From: Micromonospora sp. LH3U1
GTDB taxonomy: Bacteria > Actinomycetota > Actinomycetes > Mycobacteriales > Micromonosporaceae
Direction: 5' to 3'
DNA length: 64,000 nucleotides
NCBI RefSeq assembly: GCF_028475105.1
Contig: NZ_CP116936.1
Location: forward strand, 6,075,501 to 6,139,500
Part shown: positions 7,050 through 15,388 of the stretch, one piece after another
How positions within the stretch are numbered: the stretch's first letter is position 1
Layout of the letters: every line of letters starts with the position of its first letter
Made by a program: the position numbers and the translations under genes
The notes under the pieces: model-generated
Told to the model about the DNA's origin: nothing
Database searches by the model: none
What the model saw: only the letters and a program-made list of their open reading frames with translations

Positions 7050-9215
7050 TTACGACGAGATTTCGAAAGTTTTCTCCGGGCAGACATCGTCCACCCCGGC
7101 GCCCCCCACCAGCGCCAGCACGGAATCCCCGTAGAGGCCCAGCTTGCGGGGGCCGATACCGGCGATGGCGATCAACTCCTCGGGCCGGCCCGGTCGCCGC
7201 TCGGCCAGCGCGATCAGCGTCGCATCGGTGAAGACCACGTACGCCGGGACCTTCTGCGCCCCGGCCACCCGCCGCCGCCACTCGCTCAGCCGTTCGTGCA
7301 GCTCCTCGTCGATGTCGGACGGGCAGGTGGGGCAGCGACCCAGCTTGCGGTCCGGGCCGGCGAGCAGGGTGGCGCCGCAGATCCGGCAGGACATGATCTG
7401 GGTTCGACGCCGTTCGGGGCGTTTGGCCGCCGGGCTGCCGCCGGTCGCCCGTTCGGCGCCGCCGGAACGATCCAGTTGGGGCAGGAACCGCGACGGACGC
7501 CGGGCCCGTCCGCCCGGTGAGCGTGCTGCGGCGTACGACAGCCAGAGCCACTGCCGCGCGCGGGTGATCCCGACGTAGAGCAGGCGGCGCTCCTCCTCGA
7601 CCTGCTCGACGGTCTTGGCGTACGTGGTGGGCAGAGTGCCCTCGGCGAGACCGACCAGGAAGACCGCGTCCCACTCCAACCCCTTGGCCGAGTGCAGCGA
7701 GGCGAGGGTCACCCCGTCCACCGTCGGTACGTGCTGCTGGGCGGCCCGGCGGGCGAGTTCCTCGGTGAAGTCGGAGAGGGTGACGGGGCGTTCCACCGAC
7801 GCGGCCTCGCCGATCGGCACCACCTCGGGGGTGGCCGCGTACTCCTCGGAGAGCTGGACCAGCGCGGACAGCGCCTCCCACCGCTCGCGGGCGGCGCCAC
7901 CGGCCGGGGGCGCGTCCGGGGCCCAGCCCACCGCGGTGAGCGCCTCGACGACGGCGGTCGGCAGTGGCGTCTCGCCGGGGATCGATCGGGTGGCGGCGCG
8001 CAACGCGACCATCGCCTGGCGCACCTCGGTCCGCTCGAAGAACCGCTCCGCACCCTGCACGACGTACGGCACCGCGGCCTCGGTGAGCGCCTTCTCGTAC
8101 GCCTCGGACTGCGCGTTGATCCGGAACAACACGGCGATCTCCTTCGCCGGCGTGCCCGCGTCGATCAGCGACCGGCAGCGCGCGGCCACCGCGTTCGCCT
8201 CGGCCGGCTCGTCGGTGAAGATCCGCAGGTCCGGCTCGGGGCCGGGTGGGCGCTGCCCGCTCAACTCCAGCCGCAGGCGCGCCTCGGTGCCCCGGGCCTG
8301 GGAGATCACCGCGTTGGCCAGCCCGACCACCTGCGGGGTGGAGCGGTAGTCGCGGACCAGCCGGACCACGGTGGCGTTCCGGTGCCGGCGGGGGAAGTCG
8401 ACCAGGTACGCCGAGGTCGCCCCGGTGAACGAGTAGATCGTCTGGCTGGCGTCGCCGACCACGGTCAGGTCGTTGCGGCCACCCAGCCAGGCGTCCAGCA
8501 ACCGCTGCTGGAGGGGGTTGACGTCCTGGTACTCGTCGACCACGAAGTGCCGGTACTGGCCACGGACCTGCTCGCCGACGTCCGAGTGCTCCTCGATGCC
8601 CCACACCGCGGCGCGCAGCATGTCCTCGAAGTCGATCACGCCGTTCGAGCGCTTGACCTGCTCGTACGCGGTGAACACCTCGGCCACCTTCGCCGGCTCG
8701 TGCGGTGTGTCGCGCAGCGCCCGGGCCGCCGACACCACGTACTCCGATGGCTCGACCAGCGACGACTTGGCCCATTCGATCTCACCGGCCAGGTCCCGCG
8801 CGGCGGCCCGGTCGGTGCGCAGGCCGACCCGGGCGGCGGCGAGGGTGACCAGCCGCACCTTGCTGTCCAGCAGTTCGGGCATGGCCCGGCCGGCCAGCAG
8901 CCGGGGCGCGAAGTATCGCACCTGGCGCAGCGCCGCCGCGTGGAACGTGCGGGCCTGCACACCGCCGACCCCGAGCACGGTGAGCCGACTCCGCATCTCG
9001 GCAGCCGCCCGGGCGGTGAAGGTGACCGCGAGGACGTGCCGGGGGGAGATCTCACCGGAGAGCGCCCGGTGGGCGATCCGGGAAGTGATCGCCCGGGTCT
9101 TGCCGGTGCCGGCGCCGGCCAGGATGCACACCGGGCCGGCGGGTGCGGTCACCGCGGAGCGTTGCTCCGGGTCCAGCCCGGCGAGCACCTTTTCCGACCC
9201 TGAGTGAACCACCAC
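7050..9215 (-). CDS. uvrD2: ATP-dependent DNA helicase UvrD2 with tetracysteine and HRDC domains
   Basis: A 721-aa superfamily 1A 3'-5' helicase. Walker A is A-G-A-G-T-G-K-T at 33-40, the DExx motif V-D-E-Y-Q-D lies near 230, and the helicase core ends near 590. A tetracysteine module (C610, C613, C628, C631) links it to a C-terminal HRDC domain at about 636-705. This layout is specific to actinobacterial UvrD2, in which the tetracysteine region is needed for helicase activity in the mycobacterial enzyme. Start is GTG 9215, where the first three codons include two GTGs. It is divergent from mycoredoxin and followed by the whiB7 leader. Acts in DNA repair and replication-associated unwinding. 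Confidence 0.93.
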   Translation of the reverse strand: MVVHSGSEKVLAGLDPEQRSAVTAPAGPVCILAGAGTGKTRAITSRIAHRALSGEISPRHVLAVTFTARAAAEMRSRLTVLGVGGVQARTFHAAALRQVRYFAPRLLAGRAMPELLDSKVRLVTLAAARVGLRTDRAAARDLAGEIEWAKSSLVEPSEYVVSAARALRDTPHEPAKVAEVFTAYEQVKRSNGVIDFEDMLRAAVWGIEEHSDVGEQVRGQYRHFVVDEYQDVNPLQQRLLDAWLGGRNDLTVVGDASQTIYSFTGATSAYLVDFPRRHRNATVVRLVRDYRSTPQVVGLANAVISQARGTEARLRLELSGQRPPGPEPDLRIFTDEPAEANAVAARCRSLIDAGTPAKEIAVLFRINAQSEAYEKALTEAAVPYVVQGAERFFERTEVRQAMVALRAATRSIPGETPLPTAVVEALTAVGWAPDAPPAGGAARERWEALSALVQLSEEYAATPEVVPIGEAASVERPVTLSDFTEELARRAAQQHVPTVDGVTLASLHSAKGLEWDAVFLVGLAEGTLPTTYAKTVEQVEEERRLLYVGITRARQWLWLSYAAARSPGGRARRPSRFLPQLDRSGGAERATGGSPAAKRPERRRTQIMSCRICGATLLAGPDRKLGRCPTCPSDIDEELHERLSEWRRRVAGAQKVPAYVVFTDATLIALAERRPGRPEELIAIAGIGPRKLGLYGDSVLALVGGAGVDDVCPEKTFEISS

Positions 9216-9307
9216 AACCAGGAATCATCTCAGCTCCCCCGAGCGTTGCAGCGAACAGCCTCGGCTTGATCCGCAAGCCGCGGCCGGAGGAGTTGGAGGA
9301 TCCGACC

Positions 9308-9550
9308 ATGCTGACGATGTATTCCACCCCCTGGTGCGGCTACTGCCACCGGCTGAAGTCGCAGCTCGACCGGGAGGGCATCGGTTACGAGGTGGTCGAC
9401 ATCGAGCAGGACCCGAAGGCCGCGGAGTTCGTGATGAGCGTCAACGGCGGCAACCAGACGGTGCCGACGCTGCACTTCGCCGACGGCAGCGCCCTGACGA
9501 ATCCCTCGATCACCCAGGTCAAGCAGCACCTGGAGACCCTCAGCGCCTGA
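9308..9550 (+). CDS. mrx1: Mycoredoxin (glutaredoxin-like, mycothiol-dependent)
   Basis: An 80-aa thioredoxin-fold protein that reduces protein-mycothiol mixed disulfides. The active site is W-C10-G-Y-C13, the actinobacterial mycoredoxin type. The cis-Pro motif T-V-P-T-L and the downstream N-G-G-N-Q-T segment are as in Rv3198A. ATG 9308 is preceded by GGAGGAGTTGGAGG. It is divergent from uvrD2 with a 92-nt shared promoter region. Its partner pathway enzyme MshB is encoded at 48-49 kb. Confidence 0.92.
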   Translation: MLTMYSTPWCGYCHRLKSQLDREGIGYEVVDIEQDPKAAEFVMSVNGGNQTVPTLHFADGSALTNPSITQVKQHLETLSA

Positions 9551-9565
9551 CCGCCGGGGCACTGT

Positions 9566-9603
9566 CGACGAGCGGCCGTCCCACCCGGGGCGGCCGCTCG
9601 TCG
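9566..9603. terminator. Bidirectional terminator between mrx1 and the MFS gene
   Basis: A perfect 13-bp inverted repeat (9566-9578 with 9591-9603) with a 12-nt loop, between convergent genes. Confidence 0.7.
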
Positions 9604-9616
9604 TGTCCGGAATCGG

Positions 9617-10912
9617 TCACCGTGGCGGCGGTCGGTGGGTGCCGGTCGCCACGGTGCGGTCAGCGTCCTCGGCCGGTCGCCGGGGTGCCGGGAGCGTCGG
9701 GCGGGTCGGCGGCGTGGGCGGACGGGCGCCGGACGGCGCGCTCAGGTGCCGGCCTCGCCAGAGATAGCTGCCAGCGGCCAGGGTGGCCACCCCGACCAGC
9801 GCGAACAGCACCCGGTAGTCCAGGAAACCGACCAGCAGGGCGCCCGTCCCGATGGAGAACGCCTGCGGCCCGCTGACCACCGCCTGGGTGGCCGCGGCCA
9901 CCCGGCCGACCAGCGCGGACGGGGTCCGACGCTGGATCAGCGTGTGCAGTCCCACCATCGTCAGCGGGAGCGAGACTCCGGCCAGCAGCACCGCCGCGAA
10001 CCCGAGCCGGAGATCGGGATACGCGAGCGCGAGCGCGGCCGGGGCGAAGAAGGCGACCCCGGCGGCCATCGTGCCGACCTCCCCGAGCCGGCGGACCAGC
10101 GTCGGTGAGCAGAGCCCGCCGAGCAGCCCGCCGACTCCCTGCACGGTGACCAGCACCCCCACGAACGCGGCATCCCGGTTCAGCCCCTGGTCGACGTAGG
10201 CGAAGATGAGCGACTCGCTGAAGCCCATCACCAGCGACCCGAGCCCGTAGCCGAGCAGGGCCCGACGCAGCGCGGGCTCGCCAGCCAGGTGCCGCAGACC
10301 GGCGCCCAGCTCGGCTGGCCAGCGCAGCCGCACGGCCGGCGGCACCGGTTGCGGGGTGGGCAGCACGGTCACCACCGCCGCCGCGGTCAGAAATCCGACC
10401 ATGCCGATCCCGGCCAACGCCCACCCGCCGAGCGCCGCGTAGAGCGCCGCGCCGGCCAGCGGGCCGATCAGCCGCATCCCCTGGCGTACGGTCTGCAGCA
10501 GGCCGTTCGCCTCGGCCAGCAGCTCGACCGGCACCAACTCCCGAATGAGCCCACTGAGCGCCGCGCCGAGCGTGATGGACGACAGTCCGTACAGGGCGGC
10601 CACCAGGTAGACGATCCAGACGTCGCCCGCGTCCCGGACGGTGAACAGCGGGGTGAGCAGGGCCGCGGTGACCACGTTCGCGGCCACGAAGAACGGCCGG
10701 CGCGGGTACCGGTCGACGAACCAGCCGACCAGCGGTGCCAGGGTCATCGGCGCGATGACGGCGAAGATCGTGGCACCGGCCAACCCGTTCGAGCCGGTCA
10801 GATCCTTGACCCAGATGGCGAGCGCCAGCAGCAGGATCGACTCGGCGGTCATGCTGGCCAACAGGCCGCCGAAGAGCAGGCGGAAGTCGGGTCGGCGCAG
10901 GACGGTGCGCAT
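9617..10912 (-). CDS. MFS transporter (DHA3-like)
   Basis: A 431-aa integral membrane protein of the major facilitator superfamily with about 12 hydrophobic segments. The loop motif W-F-V-D-R-Y-P-R-R-P (near residue 65) is motif A of MFS carriers. Overall character (R-R-P-D-F-R-L-L start, V-R-Q-G-M-R-L-I-G-P-L in TM5) fits the MFS_3/DHA3 drug-exporter-like group rather than sugar symporters. The C-terminal 35 residues are polar, Pro/Thr/Arg-rich and cytosolic. The substrate is unknown. It is divergent from the HTH regulator at 11129, with a 216-nt shared region, so local control is possible. Confidence 0.82.
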   Translation of the reverse strand: MRTVLRRPDFRLLFGGLLASMTAESILLLALAIWVKDLTGSNGLAGATIFAVIAPMTLAPLVGWFVDRYPRRPFFVAANVVTAALLTPLFTVRDAGDVWIVYLVAALYGLSSITLGAALSGLIRELVPVELLAEANGLLQTVRQGMRLIGPLAGAALYAALGGWALAGIGMVGFLTAAAVVTVLPTPQPVPPAVRLRWPAELGAGLRHLAGEPALRRALLGYGLGSLVMGFSESLIFAYVDQGLNRDAAFVGVLVTVQGVGGLLGGLCSPTLVRRLGEVGTMAAGVAFFAPAALALAYPDLRLGFAAVLLAGVSLPLTMVGLHTLIQRRTPSALVGRVAAATQAVVSGPQAFSIGTGALLVGFLDYRVLFALVGVATLAAGSYLWRGRHLSAPSGARPPTPPTRPTLPAPRRPAEDADRTVATGTHRPPPR

Positions 10913-11128
10913 GGGGTCCCTCCGGCGGGATGGCCTGCCCAGGTGGGCGGGGTCGACGAGGCCGCGACCGTGGGTCCGTCATCGTCCGGCGTACCCGTGG
11001 TCCATTTTTCGCAAGACACGCCCCCGCCGGAACCTCCGACACCGGTCGCGCCGTCCATACTGACCGTGGGGGGCGAATTTCATACAGTTACCGTCGCGTG
11101 TGCGTCGGTCGACGGGAAAGAGGACACT

Positions 11129-12109
11129 GTGCCTCCTGCCGCACCCAGCCCGATCCTGCGTCGTCGCCGGTTGGGCGTCGAGCTGCGCCGCCTGCGTGAG
11201 GCCGCGGGCCTCACGGGCGACCAGGTAATCGAGCGTATCGGTTGGGCCTCCGCGTCCAAACTGTCCCGTTTGGAGAATGGCCGCAGCCGACCGGACCCGC
11301 AGGACGTCGGCGATCTGCTCGATCTCTACGGCGCCGACAAGACCGTGCACGACGAACTGCTCGGCATCACCAGCGAGGCCGGCGACATGCGCGGCTGGCT
11401 GAAGAACTTCCCGGTGATGACGCAGCAGCAGCGCAGCTGGGCCGAGTTGGAGGCGGGCTGTGCGGAGATCTCCGAGTACAACCCGGTGCTGGTTCCCGGC
11501 CTGTTGCAGACCCCCGGATACGCCCAGGTCCGGATCGTCTCGGCCCGGCAGGTGGGCGAGGGTGCGGGCGAGCCGGAGCCCGACGACGAGCCGGAGACCG
11601 AGGTGCAGGCGCGGCTGGCCCGCCAGTCGCTGTTGACCCGGGAGCCGCACGCGCCCCGCTACACCGCCGTGCTGGAGGAGGCGGCCCTCGGCCGCCGGGC
11701 CGGGCCACCCGAGGTGCTGCACGAGCAGTTGCTCCAACTCTGCGAGCTGGCCCTGCTGCCCAACGTGAGCCTGCACGTGCTGCTCCGGGACACCCAGGTC
11801 GGCAATTGGTACCTTCCGCCGACCGCGTTCTCGGTCTACCGGTTCGCCGATCCCCTCGATCCGGAGACATTGGCCATCGAAGGTGGCTTCACCGACGTCA
11901 TGTCGACCGAGGCAATCGCGCTAAATCGCTATAAAGTGGTGTTCGAGTGGCTATGCACGGCGGCACTTAACGCTTCGGACACCCTCTCCTGGCTGATCGA
12001 GGCGACGGGACGGCTGACCGAGGCGACGCCCCCTTCCACAGTGGCGTTCGGGCCGGCAACGGCGCCGACCCAACGCCGCCGGGCCTCGGGGCGGCTGACG
12101 GAACGGTGA
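11129..12109 (+). CDS. XRE-type HTH regulator with DUF5753
   Basis: A 326-aa protein. Residues 10-70 form an XRE helix-turn-helix (L-R-R-L-R-E-A-A-G-L ... K-L-S-R-L-E-N-G-R). About 95-285 is a DUF5753 domain (Y-N-P-V-L-V-P-G-L-L-Q-T-P-G-Y-A signature). Start GTG 11129 has AAGAGGAC upstream; much longer in-frame extensions lack coding character. DUF5753 regulators are expanded in actinomycetes, where members such as WhiJ pair with small DUF397 partners encoded next to them. The DUF397 gene follows 74 nt downstream. Confidence 0.9.
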   Translation: MPPAAPSPILRRRRLGVELRRLREAAGLTGDQVIERIGWASASKLSRLENGRSRPDPQDVGDLLDLYGADKTVHDELLGITSEAGDMRGWLKNFPVMTQQQRSWAELEAGCAEISEYNPVLVPGLLQTPGYAQVRIVSARQVGEGAGEPEPDDEPETEVQARLARQSLLTREPHAPRYTAVLEEAALGRRAGPPEVLHEQLLQLCELALLPNVSLHVLLRDTQVGNWYLPPTAFSVYRFADPLDPETLAIEGGFTDVMSTEAIALNRYKVVFEWLCTAALNASDTLSWLIEATGRLTEATPPSTVAFGPATAPTQRRRASGRLTER

Positions 12110-12183
12110 TCCACGGGGGACCCTCCGTCGGGGCGTGCGGCACCACTCGTCCCATCGGATCAGTTCACATCAGGAGCAGAACC

Positions 12184-12423
12184 ATGAACGACATCCGCAA
12201 CACGCCGTCCGTCTCCGCCCACTCGTTGGCGGATGCCCCGTGGCGTACCAGCACGCGCAGCCAGACCTCGAACTGCGTCGAGGTCGCCCCACTCAGCACC
12301 GGCCCATCGGCGGTCGCCCTGCGCGACAGCAAGGACCGAGGCGGCCCGGTGCTGCTGTTCAACCGCACCGGGTGGCTCGGTTTCATCACCGGAGCAAAGA
12401 AGGGCCAGTTCGATCTGAACTGA
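12184..12423 (+). CDS. DUF397 small protein, partner of the HTH regulator
   Basis: A 79-aa DUF397 protein. The signature is complete: W-R-T-S-T-R-S at 21-27, N-C-V-E-V-A near 32, V-A-L-R-D-S-K near 48, and a W-x-x-F-I-T final block. ATG 12184 follows CAGGAGCAG. Such proteins act as modulators of the neighbouring XRE-DUF5753 regulator, with genetics resembling toxin-antitoxin pairs. Same strand and spacing imply one transcript with the 11129 gene. Confidence 0.88.
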   Translation: MNDIRNTPSVSAHSLADAPWRTSTRSQTSNCVEVAPLSTGPSAVALRDSKDRGGPVLLFNRTGWLGFITGAKKGQFDLN

Positions 12424-12635
12424 TCTGGTGACTCGCACGGGGCCGTCGGCGCGCTGCCGGCGGCCCTGTCGCGTTTGACGCCGCCGACCCCGCTGAGCAG
12501 CCATCCGCCGATCGGACGAGGCTTGAAACCGATAGGCGCGTTTCAGTTGCTGGGACGAACACGGGGCGTAACATGGCCTCGAGTACGTGGAACTTCCACA
12601 CTGGCTCATCAGTCGCGGTTCATCCGGAGACCCTC

Positions 12636-12911
12636 ATGCGGTTCCTGATCGTTCGCACCGACATCCGCGCCGTCGCCGACGGGGACATCGCCGCCGCCTG
12701 GGCGGACGGCCACCGACTTCGCGACGAGACGACCACGCCTGAGTCGCGACGGCAGATCGTGCACGCCGAGGACCGGGACGCCGCGCTGCTGCTGGCCCGC
12801 GCCCTGGCCACGGTCGGCGCGGTCCGCGCCGGCAAGCAACGGGTCAAGGTCCTGCCGCTGAGCGAGCCTCGACCCGCCTTCCGACACAGACCGGGCCGCA
12901 TCGGCACCTGA
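12636..12911 (+). CDS. Hypothetical protein
   Basis: A 91-aa protein, M-R-F-L-I-V-R-T-D-I start, with alternating hydrophobic and charged residues typical of a small alpha/beta fold and a basic tail. ATG 12636 is chosen because GGAGA precedes it; an upstream in-frame ATG at 12573 would add 21 residues with poor coding character. I do not recognise the family. A GC hairpin at about 12439-12469 separates it from the DUF397 gene, and a long hairpin follows it. Confidence 0.6.
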   Translation: MRFLIVRTDIRAVADGDIAAAWADGHRLRDETTTPESRRQIVHAEDRDAALLLARALATVGAVRAGKQRVKVLPLSEPRPAFRHRPGRIGT

Positions 12912-12924
12912 TTCCACAGGACGT

Positions 12925-12981
12925 CCGTCGTGGTCGGACCGGCTCCCCCGCCGCGTTTTTCGCACCCGCCGACCACGACGG
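12925..12981. terminator. Long-loop hairpin between convergent genes
   Basis: A perfect 13-bp inverted repeat (12925-12937 with 12969-12981) enclosing 31 nt that include a TTTTT run. Lies between the hypothetical gene and nudC, both ending here. Confidence 0.55.
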
Positions 12982-13038
12982 CCCGTGTTCCCGGCTCGTG
13001 ACCGCCGCGGCAACGGCGGCCACGGGCCGGGACCGTGC

Positions 13039-13998
13039 TCAGCGGTCGCCGTCCACCCAGCCGTCCAGCCAACGGTGAATGAGGAACAGCGCGATCGACG
13101 ACGGTGGCGGCAGGATCAGCCGGGCACCGTCGCCCACGTCCACCGTCTGCCCGGCCAGCGCCGCCCCGATCTCCCGGCGGGAGAACCACCGGGCGTACGC
13201 GATCTCGGACGGGTCGACCTGCACCGGATCGCTCGGGTTCGCGGTGGCCAGGAAGCCCAACATCAGCGAACCGGGGAACGGCCACGCCTGGCTGCCCACG
13301 TACCCGATGCGCTCGACCTCGATGCCCACCTCCTCGCGGACCTCGCGCAGCACGGCTGCCTCCGCCGACTCGCCCGGCTCGACGTAGCCGGCCAGGCAGG
13401 AGTAGCGCCGTTCGCCCGGAGTGCCCGGCCAACTGACGTTGTTGCCGAGCAGGCAGCGCCCATCCGAGCCGTCGACGCCGTCGTGCACCAGCACGATCAT
13501 CGCCGGGTCGGTACGCGGCCAGATCCGCCCACCGTTGCGGTCCACCCGGGACCAACCGGCCTCGTCCATCGCGGTCGGTGCCCCGGTACTCGTCGAGTAG
13601 CCGTGCCGGATGTGCCAGTTGACCAGCGCCAGGGCGGTGGTGAAGATGCCGGCCTCCCGATCGGCGAGCAGGTGGCCCACCTCGCGCAGGTTGACCGCCC
13701 GGGTCCCCGGTAACGCCGGCAGCGGCGCGTCGACCGCGAAGACCGGCACCCCGTCCGGCTCGACACCGAGAAACATCGCCATCGACTCGGACCCGGCGGG
13801 CACGTCCGCCGCGCCGAAGAGCACCAACACCGGAGGCGACGTGTCGGTGCGGGCCAACGTCCGACCCTCGTCGGTCGAGTCGAGCAACAGCACCCGGGCA
13901 CGCAACCACGCCTCGGTCAACCACTGCGCGTCACCCCGCCGGTGTGCCGCCCGATCCAGCGTGGACCGGGCCAACGGTGGAGCCGTCTCCCCGCTCAC
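13039..13998 (-). CDS. nudC: NAD(+) diphosphatase NudC-type Nudix hydrolase
   Basis: A 319-aa NudC-family hydrolase of NAD(H) and possibly NAD-capped RNA. The Nudix box G-Y-V-E-P-G-E ... R-E-V-R-E-E-V-G-I lies at 204-226. The NudC-specific motif S-Q-A-W-P-F-P-G-S follows at 236-244. The segment 128-165, where NudC enzymes carry a four-cysteine zinc ribbon, has no cysteine at all (R-H-G-Y-S-T-S-T-G replaces F-C-x-x-C-G), so the ribbon has lost its metal site. It follows the M16 genes on the same strand with a 46-nt gap. In mycobacteria the homologue Rv3199c sits next to uvrD2. Confidence 0.9.
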   Translation of the reverse strand: MSGETAPPLARSTLDRAAHRRGDAQWLTEAWLRARVLLLDSTDEGRTLARTDTSPPVLVLFGAADVPAGSESMAMFLGVEPDGVPVFAVDAPLPALPGTRAVNLREVGHLLADREAGIFTTALALVNWHIRHGYSTSTGAPTAMDEAGWSRVDRNGGRIWPRTDPAMIVLVHDGVDGSDGRCLLGNNVSWPGTPGERRYSCLAGYVEPGESAEAAVLREVREEVGIEVERIGYVGSQAWPFPGSLMLGFLATANPSDPVQVDPSEIAYARWFSRREIGAALAGQTVDVGDGARLILPPPSSIALFLIHRWLDGWVDGDR

Positions 13999-14044
13999 GC
14001 CAGCGCTCCACTGCTGAGCCTCATGGCTCGCTCGCTGCGCTCGC

Positions 14045-15388
14045 TCACGACACGGGCTCGGTGCGGACCGTGGTCAGCGCGGCCAGCCCCGGGGTGACCC
14101 GCTCCGCGTCGCCGAGCACCACGATCGCCGCCCGTGCCGGTGCCAGGTAGCGGGCCGCCGCCTGCGCGACGTCGTCGATGCTCGCCTTCGCCAACCTCGC
14201 CGCGTACTCGGCGAGGAAGTCCAGCCGCAGCCCGTTGCCCGCGTACGCGCTGGTCAACGCCGCCAACCCGGCCTGGGTGGACATGCCGAGCTGAAGAGTG
14301 CCCAGGGCGTACTGACGGGCCTGCTCCAACTCCTCGGGCTTCGGTGGCAGCGACGCCAACCGACCCAGCTCGTACGTCGTCTCCAGCAATGCCGGCCCGG
14401 TGACCTCGGTGGCCACCTCGGCGGCGGCAACCAGCACCGACCCGGCGACGGAGTGCTCGATCCCCGAGTGCGGGCCGTAGGTGTAGCCCTTGTCCTCGCG
14501 GATGTTCTCCACCCAACGGGACGAGAAGTAGCCACCGAAGATCAGGTTGGCCAGTTGCAGCGGCGCGTGATCGGGGTCGGTGCGGGACACCGCCGGAAGC
14601 GCGATTCGCAGCGACGACTGCACCGAGCCGGGCCGGTCGACCAGCAGCAGCGGCCCCGGCTCCAGCGGCGGAGTCGCCGGTAGCTCGGCAGTGCGCCCGG
14701 CACCGGCCCAACCGCCGAGGGCCCGCTCGGCCGCGTCCAGGGCCTTCTCCGGCTGCACGTCACCGACCAGCACCAACTGCGCGCCGGCCGGGTGGACCCG
14801 CTCCGAGTGCAGGGTGCGCAGCGCCGCCGGCCGGACGGCGCGGATCTGGCCGGGCTCCGGGGTCTGCGTCGCGTACGGGTGCCGGCCGTAGATCCGCTTC
14901 AGCAGCGCCTCCCGGGCCAGGTGCGCCGGCTGACTCTGCGCCACCTGGATCCGGTCGACGAGTCGGTCCCGTTCGGTGGCCACCTCGTCGCTGGGGTAGC
15001 TGGCGCTGGTCAGCACCTCGGCCAGCAACTCCAGCATCCGGTCCAGGCCGGTGACCAGGCCCGCGCCGGAGAGCATCAGCCGGTCCGGGTCGACGCCCGC
15101 GGAGAGCCCGCCGCCCACCTTCTGCAACTCGGCGGCGATCTGCACGCTGGTCATCGACTCGGTGCCGGAGAGCATGGTCTGCGAGAGCATCGCACCGCGA
15201 GCCAGGTGCACCCGACCGAACGGGACCCAGAGCCGCATCTCGACCAGGGGCACGGCGGGCCGGCGTACGGCGATCACGGTCAGGCCGTTGCGCAGCGTCC
15301 GCTCGGCCTGCTTGGGCACCTTGAGCTTGCGGGTCGGTCCGAGCGGGGGCAGCGTACGCGGCCCGGCCGGAGTGGTGGTGGTCGTCAT
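14045..15388 (-). CDS. M16-family peptidase homologue, non-catalytic subunit
   Basis: A 447-aa M16 protein. The N-terminal half aligns with the catalytic domain but the zinc motif H-x-x-E-H is absent (the position reads A-R-G-A-M-L-S-Q-T-M-L-S). The substrate-binding R/Y pair of inactive partners is intact in R-E-D-K-G-Y-T-Y-G (near residue 310). This is the split alpha/beta arrangement of bacterial M16B enzymes, in which one chain carries zinc and the other the R/Y pair. It overlaps the catalytic gene by 4 nt, supporting a 1:1 heterodimer. Probably cytoplasmic, since no signal peptide is seen. Confidence 0.88.
   Translation of the reverse strand: MTTTTTPAGPRTLPPLGPTRKLKVPKQAERTLRNGLTVIAVRRPAVPLVEMRLWVPFGRVHLARGAMLSQTMLSGTESMTSVQIAAELQKVGGGLSAGVDPDRLMLSGAGLVTGLDRMLELLAEVLTSASYPSDEVATERDRLVDRIQVAQSQPAHLAREALLKRIYGRHPYATQTPEPGQIRAVRPAALRTLHSERVHPAGAQLVLVGDVQPEKALDAAERALGGWAGAGRTAELPATPPLEPGPLLLVDRPGSVQSSLRIALPAVSRTDPDHAPLQLANLIFGGYFSSRWVENIREDKGYTYGPHSGIEHSVAGSVLVAAAEVATEVTGPALLETTYELGRLASLPPKPEELEQARQYALGTLQLGMSTQAGLAALTSAYAGNGLRLDFLAEYAARLAKASIDDVAQAAARYLAPARAAIVVLGDAERVTPGLAALTTVRTEPVS

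Noticed and set aside
6820..7231. Plus-strand ORFs across the whiB7 leader
   Set aside because: Arg/Pro-rich shadows without ribosome-binding sites; the minus-strand leader features explain the sequence better.
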